The translations under genes and the position numbers were made by a program. The notes below the pieces were generated by a model. That model saw nothing but the letters and a program-made list of their open reading frames with translations. It searched no databases and was not told where the DNA came from. DNA of 8,929 nucleotides from Bacillota bacterium (lineage in GTDB: Bacteria > Bacillota > Clostridia > Acetivibrionales > DTU013): positions 1-8,929 of the forward strand of contig JAEYON010000134.1 of the NCBI GenBank assembly GCA_023411645.1, written 5' to 3'. Every line of letters starts with the position of its first letter. The stretch's first letter is position 1. Of the stretch, positions 1 through 6,642 are shown piece by piece.

Positions 1-524
1 ACTCTAATCTTGCTCAGGCAGCGATACCAACGGGGACTCCTTTTCTCCTGCCCGACCCTGGTTATTGCCACAAATTATTTCAGGTGCTCGTCGCAGAGAA
101 TATATCAAGAAACAAATATCGGGAGAATTCTGTAGACTATTTATTCAAAGTATTAGTCAACAAACTGCATGAAGCCTCCAACTCTGAGCAGAACTCACCA
201 AAATACCATATCTTGTCAGAATTGCGAAGAGATATTCATAACAATCCGGGGTACAATTGGAGTGTATCTGCTATGGCAGAATATCTGCATCTTAGTCCGG
301 GCTATCTTCAGGCAATATATAAGCAAACGTTCGGTGTATCGTGTATTAATGATGTCATAAACTGCCGCATCCGATTTGCAAAAGACCAGCTAACCAATAG
401 TCCGCATACAATATCAGAAATATCAACTCTTTGCGGATACAATAATGTTGAACATTTCAGCAGACAGTTTCGCAAGATAACAGGCTATTCTCCCCGCGCC
501 TTTCGTAAGTCAGCTTTCTGCTGA
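1..524 (+). CDS. AraC-family transcriptional regulator, 5'-truncated by window edge
   Basis: The frame is open from the first bases of the window to the TGA-region stop at 522-524, so this is the C-terminal part (about 173 residues) of a longer gene. The GTG at position 84 is probably an internal codon, because the residues encoded before it (positions 3-83) read as the proline-rich end of a cupin-like effector domain (IPTGTPFLLPDPGY). Counting from position 84, two helix-turn-helix units are visible. HTH1 is at about residues 60-84 (VSAMAEYLHLSPGYLQAIYK) and HTH2 at about 109-132 (TISEISTLCGYNNVEHFSRQ). The family signature GYSPRAFRK lies at the very C-terminus. This is the normal AraC/XylS DNA-binding domain, and such proteins usually activate sugar-utilisation genes in response to a small ligand. 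The target is unknown; neighbouring genes lie to the left, outside the window. The gene converges on the histidine kinase gene with a gap of about 54 bp. Confidence 0.93.
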   Translation, partial: SNLAQAAIPTGTPFLLPDPGYCHKLFQVLVAENISRNKYRENSVDYLFKVLVNKLHEASNSEQNSPKYHILSELRRDIHNNPGYNWSVSAMAEYLHLSPGYLQAIYKQTFGVSCINDVINCRIRFAKDQLTNSPHTISEISTLCGYNNVEHFSRQFRKITGYSPRAFRKSAFC

Positions 525-567
525 GTATACTGGGACAGTATTTAGTATGCAAGCTTTGTTCGATCGT

Positions 568-599
568 ATATTGCTTCTTTATTCTTTGGGAAGCAATAT
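568..599. terminator. Hairpin between convergent genes, possible weak terminator
   Basis: ATATTGCTTC (568-577) and GAAGCAATAT (590-599) form a perfect 10-bp stem around a 12-nt loop. It straddles the stop codon of the minus-strand kinase gene and follows the plus-strand AraC gene. Neither side is followed by a clear T-tract, so a classical Rho-independent terminator is not proven. It could instead be a 3'-end stabiliser or chance in AT-rich DNA. Confidence 0.3.
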
Positions 600-1967
600 T
601 GTAAACTCTGTTCCCTCATTTATTTTACTTTGTACCTGGATTTTTCCTTTGTGTGCTTCAACTATTGCCTTTGCGATTGCAAGACCGATTCCGGCGCCAC
701 CGGTCAGCCTGTTTCTTGATTTATCCGCCCGGTAGAAACGTTCAAATATATGAGGTAAATCCTCTGGAGGAATGCCTCTTCCAGTATCTTTAACAGTTAT
801 CTGAACAGCATCATTTGAACCTTTAACCGTAACCTTAATTGTTCCTCCCCCAGGGGTATACTTTATGGCATTGGAAAGAAGATTTATAACCACCTGGCTT
901 ACTTTATCCTTATCTGCTCTCACAATATCTACTTCTCCATCAAATTCAAAAACAATATTATTATTTAAGAACTCTTTCTCGAAGTTATTGGTAATATGCC
1001 GGACGAGCTCCAAAATATCGAAGCTTGTTTTTGTAAGAATCAGATTTTCACTTTCATACCTCGCTAATTGTTCGAGACCCCCTACCATTTTGTTTATTCT
1101 TGCTATTTCCTCATGACAGCCTTTAAGTCTCTCGGTATCGGGTTTCCAAATGCCATCGATCATAGCTTCCATATGACTTTGCAAAGTGGCCAGAGGTGTC
1201 CTGAGTTCATGCGCCACATCTGCTGTGAGTTGTTTTCTTAAGACTTCTTGTTTCTCAAGCGTTTCTGCGAGGTTGTTAATAGTTTCAGTAAGCTGAGCTG
1301 TTTCTTTAGTATTTGATTTTTCAGTAATTCTGTCGTCAAAATATCCTTTTGAAATCATATGAGCTGTAGTAATAACCTTTGATATAGGTGCGCTCAGTCT
1401 TTTTGACATAAACGAACCAAAAAAAATAGATAAGAGAAGAGAAAAAGCACCAACTCCAATAAGCAGTCTGTTTATTGCATTAATGAATTCCAGATCATTA
1501 TCACTAAAGTAATATGGACCATAGTAACCGATAATAACACTTCCGACTTTACCAAAACTATTGGTAACGGGATAAGTATCCTCAACATACCCTCCCTGCC
1601 AGTCAGGATAACGATTGTTCATATTCTGTGCCATATGAGCAATCATCTGCTCACATATTTCATTGTCATGAAGCCTGGCATCCCATATGACCTTTTCGGA
1701 TAAATCCACTACCTTTATGATCATTCCCTGCTCCAGAGCATTAATGCAAATATCCTCTATTGCGTCAAGATCCCAACCCTTCTCAACTTTGAACTTCTGA
1801 GCTGTCAGCGAAGCAATCTCCTCGTTTTTACGCGCTTGATTTTGTTTTATATAATCTTTAAAATGTTTATCCAGCAGCAGGTTTGTGATAATACTAATCA
1901 GAAAAACTGAAATCAAAGTTATCAAAATGTAGGATATTGTAAGTTTGGTTCTTAAACTAAATTTCAT
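579..1967 (-). CDS. Sensor histidine kinase (HAMP, HisKA, HATPase), membrane-bound
   Basis: This 462-residue protein is the sensor half of a two-component pair. TM1 lies at about residues 10-33, an external sensor loop at about 34-165, TM2 at about 168-188, and a HAMP linker at about 189-236. The HisKA box VAHELRTP has the phospho-acceptor His253. The ATPase domain shows the N box NLLSNAIKY (Asn365), the G1 box DTGRGIP (Asp394), the F box IFERFYRADKSR and the G2 box GGAGIGLA. An in-frame TTG at 1997 would add 10 residues, but AAAGGTG (1976-1982) sits 8 nt before the ATG at 1967, so that start is preferred. The gene begins 16 bp after the response regulator stop, so they are surely co-transcribed. 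The external loop has a His/Cys/Met-rich stretch (His100, Cys105, Met108, His111, Met112, Met116) that may sense metal; this is inference. It is a BaeS/PhoR-like kinase and its stimulus is unknown. Confidence 0.95.
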   Translation of the reverse strand: MKFSLRTKLTISYILITLISVFLISIITNLLLDKHFKDYIKQNQARKNEEIASLTAQKFKVEKGWDLDAIEDICINALEQGMIIKVVDLSEKVIWDARLHDNEICEQMIAHMAQNMNNRYPDWQGGYVEDTYPVTNSFGKVGSVIIGYYGPYYFSDNDLEFINAINRLLIGVGAFSLLLSIFFGSFMSKRLSAPISKVITTAHMISKGYFDDRITEKSNTKETAQLTETINNLAETLEKQEVLRKQLTADVAHELRTPLATLQSHMEAMIDGIWKPDTERLKGCHEEIARINKMVGGLEQLARYESENLILTKTSFDILELVRHITNNFEKEFLNNNIVFEFDGEVDIVRADKDKVSQVVINLLSNAIKYTPGGGTIKVTVKGSNDAVQITVKDTGRGIPPEDLPHIFERFYRADKSRNRLTGGAGIGLAIAKAIVEAHKGKIQVQSKINEGTEFTILLPKE

Positions 1968-1975
1968 ACCATAAT

Positions 1976-1982
1976 CACCTTT
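1976..1982 (-). promoter_or_regulatory. Ribosome binding site deciding the kinase start
   Basis: On the minus strand AAAGGTG lies 8 nt upstream of the ATG at 1967 and just after the response regulator stop. It supports the shorter, 462-residue kinase over the TTG start at 1997, which would overlap the upstream gene and has no such site at the proper distance. Confidence 0.7.
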
Positions 1983-1983
1983 T

Positions 1984-2685
1984 CTATATACCGCCAAATC
2001 GATAACCTATTCCATAAACGGTTAAGATATATTTTGGAGTTTTGGGATCGGATTCGATTTTCTGCCTAATATTTTTTATATGGGTGTCAATAGTCCTGTC
2101 ATACCCGTTAAAATCCTGTCCAAAGCCCAGATATATCAGCTCATCTCTGGTAAAGGCCTTATCAGGGTATTTTACCATTATCATCAGCAATTTGTATTCA
2201 TTCGGAGTCAAATTAACAACCTTTCCATTCCTTCTTACCTCATATTTCAAGGTATCAATAACCAATTCATTATTGTTAAATGAAATAAGACTTGTTAATG
2301 GAACCGCACAATCAACAGACCTGCGCAATACGGCATCTATTCTGGCAACCAGTTGTCTGGGACTGAATGGTTTGGTTATATAATCATCTGCCCCCATATT
2401 AAGACCCTTTAAAATATCCTCTTCTTCTATTTTCGCCGTAAGCATGATTATTGGCACTCGTGATTTTTTTCTTAACTCCCGGCAAATTTCTTCGCCAGTT
2501 ATATCGGGAAGCATTAGATCCAAAACAATAAGGGCAGGGTTCACCTTTTCGAATTGTTCCATTGCTTCCTTGCCGCTGTATGCTTCATAAACAGAATACC
2601 CACTATTTTCAAGATACGATTTTATAACCTCTAATATTTTTACTTCGTCGTCCACGATCAGTATTTTTTTTTGTTCTTTACCCAT
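1984..2685 (-). CDS. OmpR/PhoB-family response regulator
   Basis: This 233-residue protein is a DNA-binding response regulator. The receiver domain (about residues 6-120) has the acidic pair Asp12-Asp13, the phospho-acceptor Asp56 in VLDLMLP, Thr83 in MLTAK and Lys105 in TKPF. The C-terminal winged helix (about 130-232) contains VNLTPNEYKLLMIMVKYPDK and the recognition-helix region YDRTIDTHIKNIRQKIE, ending GIGYRFGGI, as is usual for OmpR/PhoB proteins. The start is an ATG preceded by a strong AGGAGG about 10 nt upstream (near 2696-2701). It lies 67 bp downstream of the HMA/cupredoxin fusion and 16 bp upstream of the kinase gene, all on the minus strand. It therefore probably answers to that kinase and may regulate its own operon (inference). 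The length is typical and no residue is missing. Confidence 0.96.
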   Translation of the reverse strand: MGKEQKKILIVDDEVKILEVIKSYLENSGYSVYEAYSGKEAMEQFEKVNPALIVLDLMLPDITGEEICRELRKKSRVPIIMLTAKIEEEDILKGLNMGADDYITKPFSPRQLVARIDAVLRRSVDCAVPLTSLISFNNNELVIDTLKYEVRRNGKVVNLTPNEYKLLMIMVKYPDKAFTRDELIYLGFGQDFNGYDRTIDTHIKNIRQKIESDPKTPKYILTVYGIGYRFGGI

Positions 2686-2752
2686 ATTATTTAAACCTCC
2701 TGCAACAGCAAAACAAACAAAGCCCAGAACGTCTACTCTCTATTTATACGGC

Positions 2753-4147
2753 TTATCCTTTATCGATTTCGCTAATATCGTCAACAACAGTGATTTTACT
2801 CCTAATCATACCCATCCAGCAGCTATACGCAAATGTACCGGTTTCAGACGGTGTAAACTCAATTATATTGTCGCCTGCTTCAAGCTTTTTCTTGTTATTA
2901 TATTTCGGTATTACAATTTCATTATTACAGCCGTTTATATCACCGTTCCTTGCCTGAATAGTCCATTTCACAGGTATATCCTTCTGAACGGTAATCGACT
3001 CATACCTACCCGGCGCCAGCTTTGTTGTAACTATTTGAATACCGTCTTGTACTGTTGCGACGCCGCTCTCTTGAGTGCTGCTGTTTACACTGAACAGCAT
3101 TGATGGGAGTGAAAATCCTGACAATGCCATGCCTCTGTTTGTCATTACCACTCCGAGCGCAATTACCAGCACAGCGCTTATTTTTATCATCATATGAGTA
3201 AACTTCCCGCTTAGTATCGTGCTCACTGCCCCAAATCCAAACATTAGAGGTACTGTTCCAACACTGAAAAGAAACATAGACAGCGCTCCGGCCGCAAAGC
3301 CTCCAGAACCTAATGCATATATCTGCATTGCCTGAAGTGGACCGCACGGCATTAAGCCATTGAGCAATCCCACATAAAAAGGTCCATACTTTCCATTGTT
3401 ATTGTATATTTTGTAGCCAAATAATTTTGGCATCCTTGGGTTAAGTTTTCTTAGCCAGGGAAATTTGTTGAGCATATTTAATCCCATAATCACCATAAAT
3501 ACACCAGATAAAATAGCCACAATCCCCTTGGCGGCACCTGAAAAGCTAATGCCATATCCTAAAGCACCTACTATACCTCCGATTATAGTATAGGATACCA
3601 CCCTGCCGATGCTATAAAGCAAACTTGGTATTAGCCTGGAGTACTTATTGGTACTGCCATTGACAAACTTATATGAAACACACTGGGATAAGTTTATTCC
3701 ACCGCACATGGTAATACAGTGCAGTGAAGTCATCATACCAACAACAAAAAGAATACCATATCCCATTGATTGATTAACCTCTGGAGTAAAACTGAAACCG
3801 ACAGTATTTTTTACAACAACATAAAGAGCAAATAGAATAATTCCAACACCTAGCAGCTGGTTAATCGACATCTTATCTTCTGCTGCTTTTTTCTTATTTT
3901 CTGCCGGCGTTGCTTTTTCGCCTGCTTTATTTTTTACCGGATAATCCAGTTTTTCCACTATTTCAATAATTTTTTCTAATCGTATTACATTTACATCATA
4001 GGTAATGTAAACATTGGAACTGCTGAAAATTGCCTTTACTTCCAGAACACCGTCAAGTTTTTTCAGAGTATTTTCTATTCTCATTTCGCAGCTTGTACAT
4101 GTCATCCCATCGATTTGAAGAATTTTTCGCATCAATCTCCGTTCCAT
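2753..4147 (-). CDS. HMA - DsbD/TauE-like membrane domain - cupredoxin fusion, probable copper handling
   Basis: This 464-residue protein joins three modules. Residues about 6-72 form an HMA domain with the metal motif GMTCTSC (Cys17, Cys20). After a charged linker (72-93), about seven membrane helices (98-340) carry the paired motifs SLHCITMCGG (Cys144, Cys148) and NGLMPCGP (Cys268), typical of the DsbD_2/'sulfite exporter TauE/SafE' family linked to cytochrome oxidase and copper assembly. Residues about 365-460 form an external cupredoxin-like domain with NGCNNEIVIP (Cys407) and YSCWMGM (Cys443, Met445, Met447) as likely ligands. By analogy the protein would pass Cu(I), or thiol electrons, from cytoplasm to an outer acceptor; the substrate is inference. 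ATG 4147 has GGGGGTG about 6 nt before it. ATG 4132 (GGAG close by) is a possible alternative that keeps the whole HMA domain. It lies 51 bp downstream of the DUF2318 gene and upstream of the two-component genes. Confidence 0.9.
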   Translation of the reverse strand: MERRLMRKILQIDGMTCTSCEMRIENTLKKLDGVLEVKAIFSSSNVYITYDVNVIRLEKIIEIVEKLDYPVKNKAGEKATPAENKKKAAEDKMSINQLLGVGIILFALYVVVKNTVGFSFTPEVNQSMGYGILFVVGMMTSLHCITMCGGINLSQCVSYKFVNGSTNKYSRLIPSLLYSIGRVVSYTIIGGIVGALGYGISFSGAAKGIVAILSGVFMVIMGLNMLNKFPWLRKLNPRMPKLFGYKIYNNNGKYGPFYVGLLNGLMPCGPLQAMQIYALGSGGFAAGALSMFLFSVGTVPLMFGFGAVSTILSGKFTHMMIKISAVLVIALGVVMTNRGMALSGFSLPSMLFSVNSSTQESGVATVQDGIQIVTTKLAPGRYESITVQKDIPVKWTIQARNGDINGCNNEIVIPKYNNKKKLEAGDNIIEFTPSETGTFAYSCWMGMIRSKITVVDDISEIDKG

Positions 4148-4161
4148 TCCACACCCCCTGT

Positions 4162-4190
4162 AAAGGATAACAAGTCCTGCATTATCCTTT
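4162..4190. repeat. Perfect 9-bp inverted repeat between two cistrons
   Basis: AAAGGATAA (4162-4170) and TTATCCTTT (4182-4190) form a perfect stem with an 11-nt loop in the 51-bp gap between the DUF2318 gene and the fusion gene, just before the fusion gene's ribosome binding site. There is no T-tract after it on the minus strand, so it is not a classical terminator. An mRNA-processing or translation-tuning hairpin, or a protein-binding site, is possible. Confidence 0.5.
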
Positions 4191-4198
4191 GAATCCTG

Positions 4199-4714
4199 CT
4201 ATCTCCAATTTAGGAACAACCCTTTGTTATCTTCCATAAATGCTTGAGAGATAATAATACTTGCATCATCCAAAGTTTTATTTTCTTCCAAAATAGGAAC
4301 CAGATTACAGCCACCTTCTATCTTTTCAATTTGGTCAAGCCGGAACCTGTTGCCGCAATTCTGGCATACCAGTTCGTCGCCCTGCTGCTTATAGTAACCT
4401 CTTCCGGAATCATAGCATATCTGACATGTATTAAATGCCGTCCTTATCGTTCCATCACTTGCTTTTACAGCCATTACTTCCATGTTTGTCTTACCTGCCT
4501 TATAAGGATAAAACCTTGCAGTTTCAGATATCTCACTATTTAATATTTTTAGATCACCTGATACATTCCCTGTTGAATCTGCTCCACCTGAAATAAATTT
4601 GATAACAATGAAGCCAATGATAAGCACTGCAATAACACCAACTTCAACAAGTGTCTTTTTTAAAGTTTTCTGTGCTCCATTCACCTTTTTGTTTTCTAGA
4701 CTTAATTTACCCAT
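4199..4714 (-). CDS. DUF2318 domain protein, membrane-anchored, cysteine-rich metal or Fe-S binding
   Basis: This 171-residue protein has one N-terminal membrane helix (about residues 23-41) that anchors the rest outside the cytoplasm. The DUF2318 domain fills about 55-170. It holds the cysteine pattern CQIC (97, 100), CQNC (117, 120) and GGC (136), with the surrounding family features RTAFNTC, YDSGRGYY and CGNRFRL. DUF2318 proteins are predicted Fe-S or metal binders and include the FtrD-like partners of bacterial iron uptake systems. Here no Ftr permease is present; the next gene is an HMA/DsbD/cupredoxin fusion. That suggests a partner in copper delivery or in moving electrons to it (inference). 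The ATG at 4714 is preceded by GAGGCGG 7 nt upstream. It is the first gene of the four-gene minus operon. The exact cofactor cannot be told from sequence. Confidence 0.88.
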   Translation of the reverse strand: MGKLSLENKKVNGAQKTLKKTLVEVGVIAVLIIGFIVIKFISGGADSTGNVSGDLKILNSEISETARFYPYKAGKTNMEVMAVKASDGTIRTAFNTCQICYDSGRGYYKQQGDELVCQNCGNRFRLDQIEKIEGGCNLVPILEENKTLDDASIIISQAFMEDNKGLFLNWR

Positions 4715-4786
4715 TGTTATACCGCCTCTACAGTATTTATAACATAAATTAACACATTTTTATGGAGATTTTATGAAGAAAATAAA

Positions 4787-4843
4787 ATACTCCCCTTTCC
4801 GGTATAAGTTTTTTATTATAAACTGCATACCATGGGGGGAGCA
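4787..4843 (-). promoter_or_regulatory. Candidate promoter and CsoR-like box of the metal/two-component operon
   Basis: On the minus strand TATAAT (4815-4820) has a weak -35 (TGCTCC, 4838-4843) at 17 bp. Immediately downstream, ATACC-GGAAA-GGGG-A-GTAT (4787-4805) resembles copper-repressor CsoR boxes (ATACC...GGGTAT), though with one extra base and imperfect symmetry. It lies about 75-95 bp upstream of the DUF2318 start. The assignment rests on pattern resemblance only. Response-regulator control is equally possible. Confidence 0.3.
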
Positions 4844-4924
4844 TATCAGCAAACCATTGGATTCTCTTATAGATTATTCAATTTTCACACTCTATAGCAA
4901 TGCTCGCATTTAACTCATTACAAT

Positions 4925-6394
4925 CTAATCTAGCTCAATCGCAATACAGTTTGTATACTTTGTTGGCAACTTTTGCGGCAGCTTTACCGTAAGTACACCA
5001 TAGGACTGAGTAAACGGAAGCTTTTCTCCGCCAAGTAATCTTACAGACACGACTTTATCCTGCTCAGTAAGGCTCTTAATCACTGCGACCCTGTTTTCAG
5101 GCGCATTAAACATAAATGCATACAAGTTCCTTCCCTTTGCCGTAAATCGGAAATCCGAACTATTCCATTGAGCTTCAACTTCTTTAAAACCTTCAATCAG
5201 TACCCTGGTATCGCCTTCCCCGAATACCCTCCATGGACGCGTGCCGTAAATGCCGTCACTGCATATCTTAAACCACGATGCAAGCTCCTCAAGTATATAT
5301 ATGGTTTCGCTATCGACCGTCCCGTCGGGTCTTTGAAGAATGTTCAGCAACATAGTCCCGTTTTTGGAAACGATATCAACAAGCATTTCTACAATATGAC
5401 CGGGCTTTTTAAATGTCTGAGTAGCGTCATAAAACCAATTGCCTATACAAGTGTCGGTCTGCCATGCTTCCGGATTAATGCCAGGCAGCTGGCTCTTCTC
5501 AATGTCCAATACTCCAACACGATAGATTTCAGGACGTCTGTCTTTCTGTGTGTATACGGCACGGTTTTCACCATACTTGCGAATAGATGTATTGTACAGG
5601 TAGGCAACAGCATTCAAACCATTTTGGAAAACTGTTTCCTCTACAGTAGAAACATGATCTCTCCCAAATGGAAGAGGCCCGTCTGAATAAAGCAAATCTG
5701 GTTGATAAAGGTCGATGATCTCCTTCATTACTTCCAGCCAGTAATCCTGAAACTTTCTATTTGATGTATACCAGGGGTTTAGGTTGGTGCTGTCCCTGTC
5801 CTCAGTAACATGTTCCATATTTTCAAAATAAAAATCCTTATATTCGGGGTCATTTCCGTCGTATGGCACACCTGCGTAAGGGCCATATGTATCACTCCAC
5901 TTATTTACCTTCCACCAGGAAAAGCTGGCGCCCAGATGCTCTGTCAATCCGAAAGGAATGCCGAATTTATCTGCTGAGGCTTTCCACAATCCGCATATAT
6001 CCTTTTGTGGACCAATTTTGAATGAATTGAAACGGTTTAGTCGAGACGGATAGTTAAAGAAATGATCATGGTGCATTGCCTGGCCGACAAAATATCTGGC
6101 GCCTGCATTCACATATAACTCCATCAACTCTTCCGGATTAAAATTCTCAGCCTTCCATAAAGCACAAATATCCTTATACCCAAATTTTGAAGGATGTCCA
6201 TAATGCCTTAGATGGTAGCGATATTGAGATGTTCCCTGGACATACATGTTTCTTGCATACCAATCCCCGTTCATTGGCACACTTTGAGGACCCCAATGGC
6301 TCCATATCCCAAATTTTGCATCCCTGAACCAATCGGGACACTTGTACTCCATCAAGGATTCAAAACATGGTGCAAAATTTTGTTGATTTTGCAT
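4925..6394 (-). CDS. GH29-family alpha-L-fucosidase-like glycoside hydrolase, cytoplasmic
   Basis: This 489-residue enzyme would release alpha-L-fucose (or a related sugar) from oligosaccharides. The (beta/alpha)8 domain shows FGIWSHWGPQSVP (about residues 28-40), the active-site histidines in AMHHDHF (His108, His109), TEHLGASFSW (151-160), and YQPDLLYSDG (230-239), in which Asp238 aligns with the GH29 nucleophile position. The region LVDIVSKNGTMLLNI (338-352) and GIYGTRPW (381-388) is typical of GH29. A small beta-sandwich tail (about 395-489) follows. An in-frame ATG at 6466 would add 24 residues without a signal peptide or ribosome site. The ATG at 6394 has GGAGG 6 nt upstream and is chosen. 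No signal peptide, so the substrate is probably imported. The usual family residues KHHDG read MHHDH here, so substrate preference may differ. It ends 210 bp before the next minus-strand gene without a clear terminator. Confidence 0.9.
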   Translation of the reverse strand: MQNQQNFAPCFESLMEYKCPDWFRDAKFGIWSHWGPQSVPMNGDWYARNMYVQGTSQYRYHLRHYGHPSKFGYKDICALWKAENFNPEELMELYVNAGARYFVGQAMHHDHFFNYPSRLNRFNSFKIGPQKDICGLWKASADKFGIPFGLTEHLGASFSWWKVNKWSDTYGPYAGVPYDGNDPEYKDFYFENMEHVTEDRDSTNLNPWYTSNRKFQDYWLEVMKEIIDLYQPDLLYSDGPLPFGRDHVSTVEETVFQNGLNAVAYLYNTSIRKYGENRAVYTQKDRRPEIYRVGVLDIEKSQLPGINPEAWQTDTCIGNWFYDATQTFKKPGHIVEMLVDIVSKNGTMLLNILQRPDGTVDSETIYILEELASWFKICSDGIYGTRPWRVFGEGDTRVLIEGFKEVEAQWNSSDFRFTAKGRNLYAFMFNAPENRVAVIKSLTEQDKVVSVRLLGGEKLPFTQSYGVLTVKLPQKLPTKYTNCIAIELD

Positions 6395-6400
6395 TATATA

Positions 6401-6405
6401 CCTCC
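6401..6405 (-). promoter_or_regulatory. Ribosome binding site deciding the GH29 start
   Basis: GGAGG on the minus strand, 6 nt before the ATG at 6394. It supports a start 24 codons inside the longest open frame, whose extra residues (from 6466) look like translated leader. Confidence 0.8.
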
Positions 6406-6477
6406 GTGAATACAAAAGCATAACGATATCATACAAAATAAAATGCCTTTGCAAATTTTTTGACATATTAATTTTAG

Positions 6478-6507
6478 CAATTATAAGATATAATTGGAAT
6501 GAACAAA
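6478..6507 (-). promoter_or_regulatory. Candidate promoter and dyad operator of the GH29 gene
   Basis: On the minus strand TATAAT (6480-6485) is preceded at 16 bp by TTTGTT (6502-6507). A perfect 8-bp inverted repeat, CAATTATA-AGA-TATAATTG (6478-6496), covers the -10 element, a place where a repressor would block transcription. The predicted leader is about 80 nt. AT-rich dyads arise by chance, so this is tentative. Confidence 0.35.
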
Positions 6508-6575
6508 TCTTACTTTTTATTATAAAAAATTAACTTTTGCTTTCAGTTCACCTAAAGAAAAAACCAGTCCATATT

Positions 6576-6599
6576 AAAAAAGCGACCTTAGTCTTTTTT
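6576..6599. repeat. A-tract/T-tract dyad upstream of the P-type ATPase promoter
   Basis: AAAAAAG (6576-6582) and CTTTTTT (6593-6599), with a short GAC/GTC inner pairing, lie just upstream of the -35 element at 6605. It may act as an AT-rich promoter-enhancing element or a weak bidirectional terminator. The rest of the 289-bp divergent region holds only the promoters and operators listed; no gene was seen in it. Confidence 0.25.
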
Positions 6600-6604
6600 G
6601 CATA

Positions 6605-6633
6605 TTGACAATTTGTTCCCACGGTATTATTAT
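6605..6633 (+). promoter_or_regulatory. Sigma-A-type promoter of the P-type ATPase gene
   Basis: TTGACA (6605-6610) and TATTAT (6628-6633) are separated by exactly 17 bp, placing the transcript start near 6640. The match to the vegetative consensus is 11 of 12, which implies a strong promoter that needs a repressor. The operator-like dyad at 6643-6662 follows directly. Confidence 0.75.
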
Positions 6634-6642
6634 TAGATTATC

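Noticed and set aside
532..541. GGGACAGT near 534 as a second copy of the 8691 repeat
   Set aside because: Only eight bases match and the rest of the arm (GTTC...TTGTC) and the partner arm are missing.
1995..1997. TTG start giving a 472-residue histidine kinase
   Set aside because: It overlaps the response regulator gene and has no suitable ribosome site; ATG 1967 has AAAGGTG 8 nt upstream and gives the normal short tail before TM1.
3006..3347. 113-codon minus-strand frame inside the HMA/cupredoxin gene
   Set aside because: It overlaps a clearly recognisable protein in another frame on the same strand, has odd composition and no domain.
4899..4910. AATGC-TC-GCATT palindrome after the GH29 gene as a terminator
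   Set aside because: The stem is only 5 bp with a 2-nt loop and no T-tract on the minus strand.
5168..5686. 172-codon plus-strand frame opposite the GH29 gene
   Set aside because: Antisense shadow of a well-supported enzyme; no ribosome site or family resemblance.
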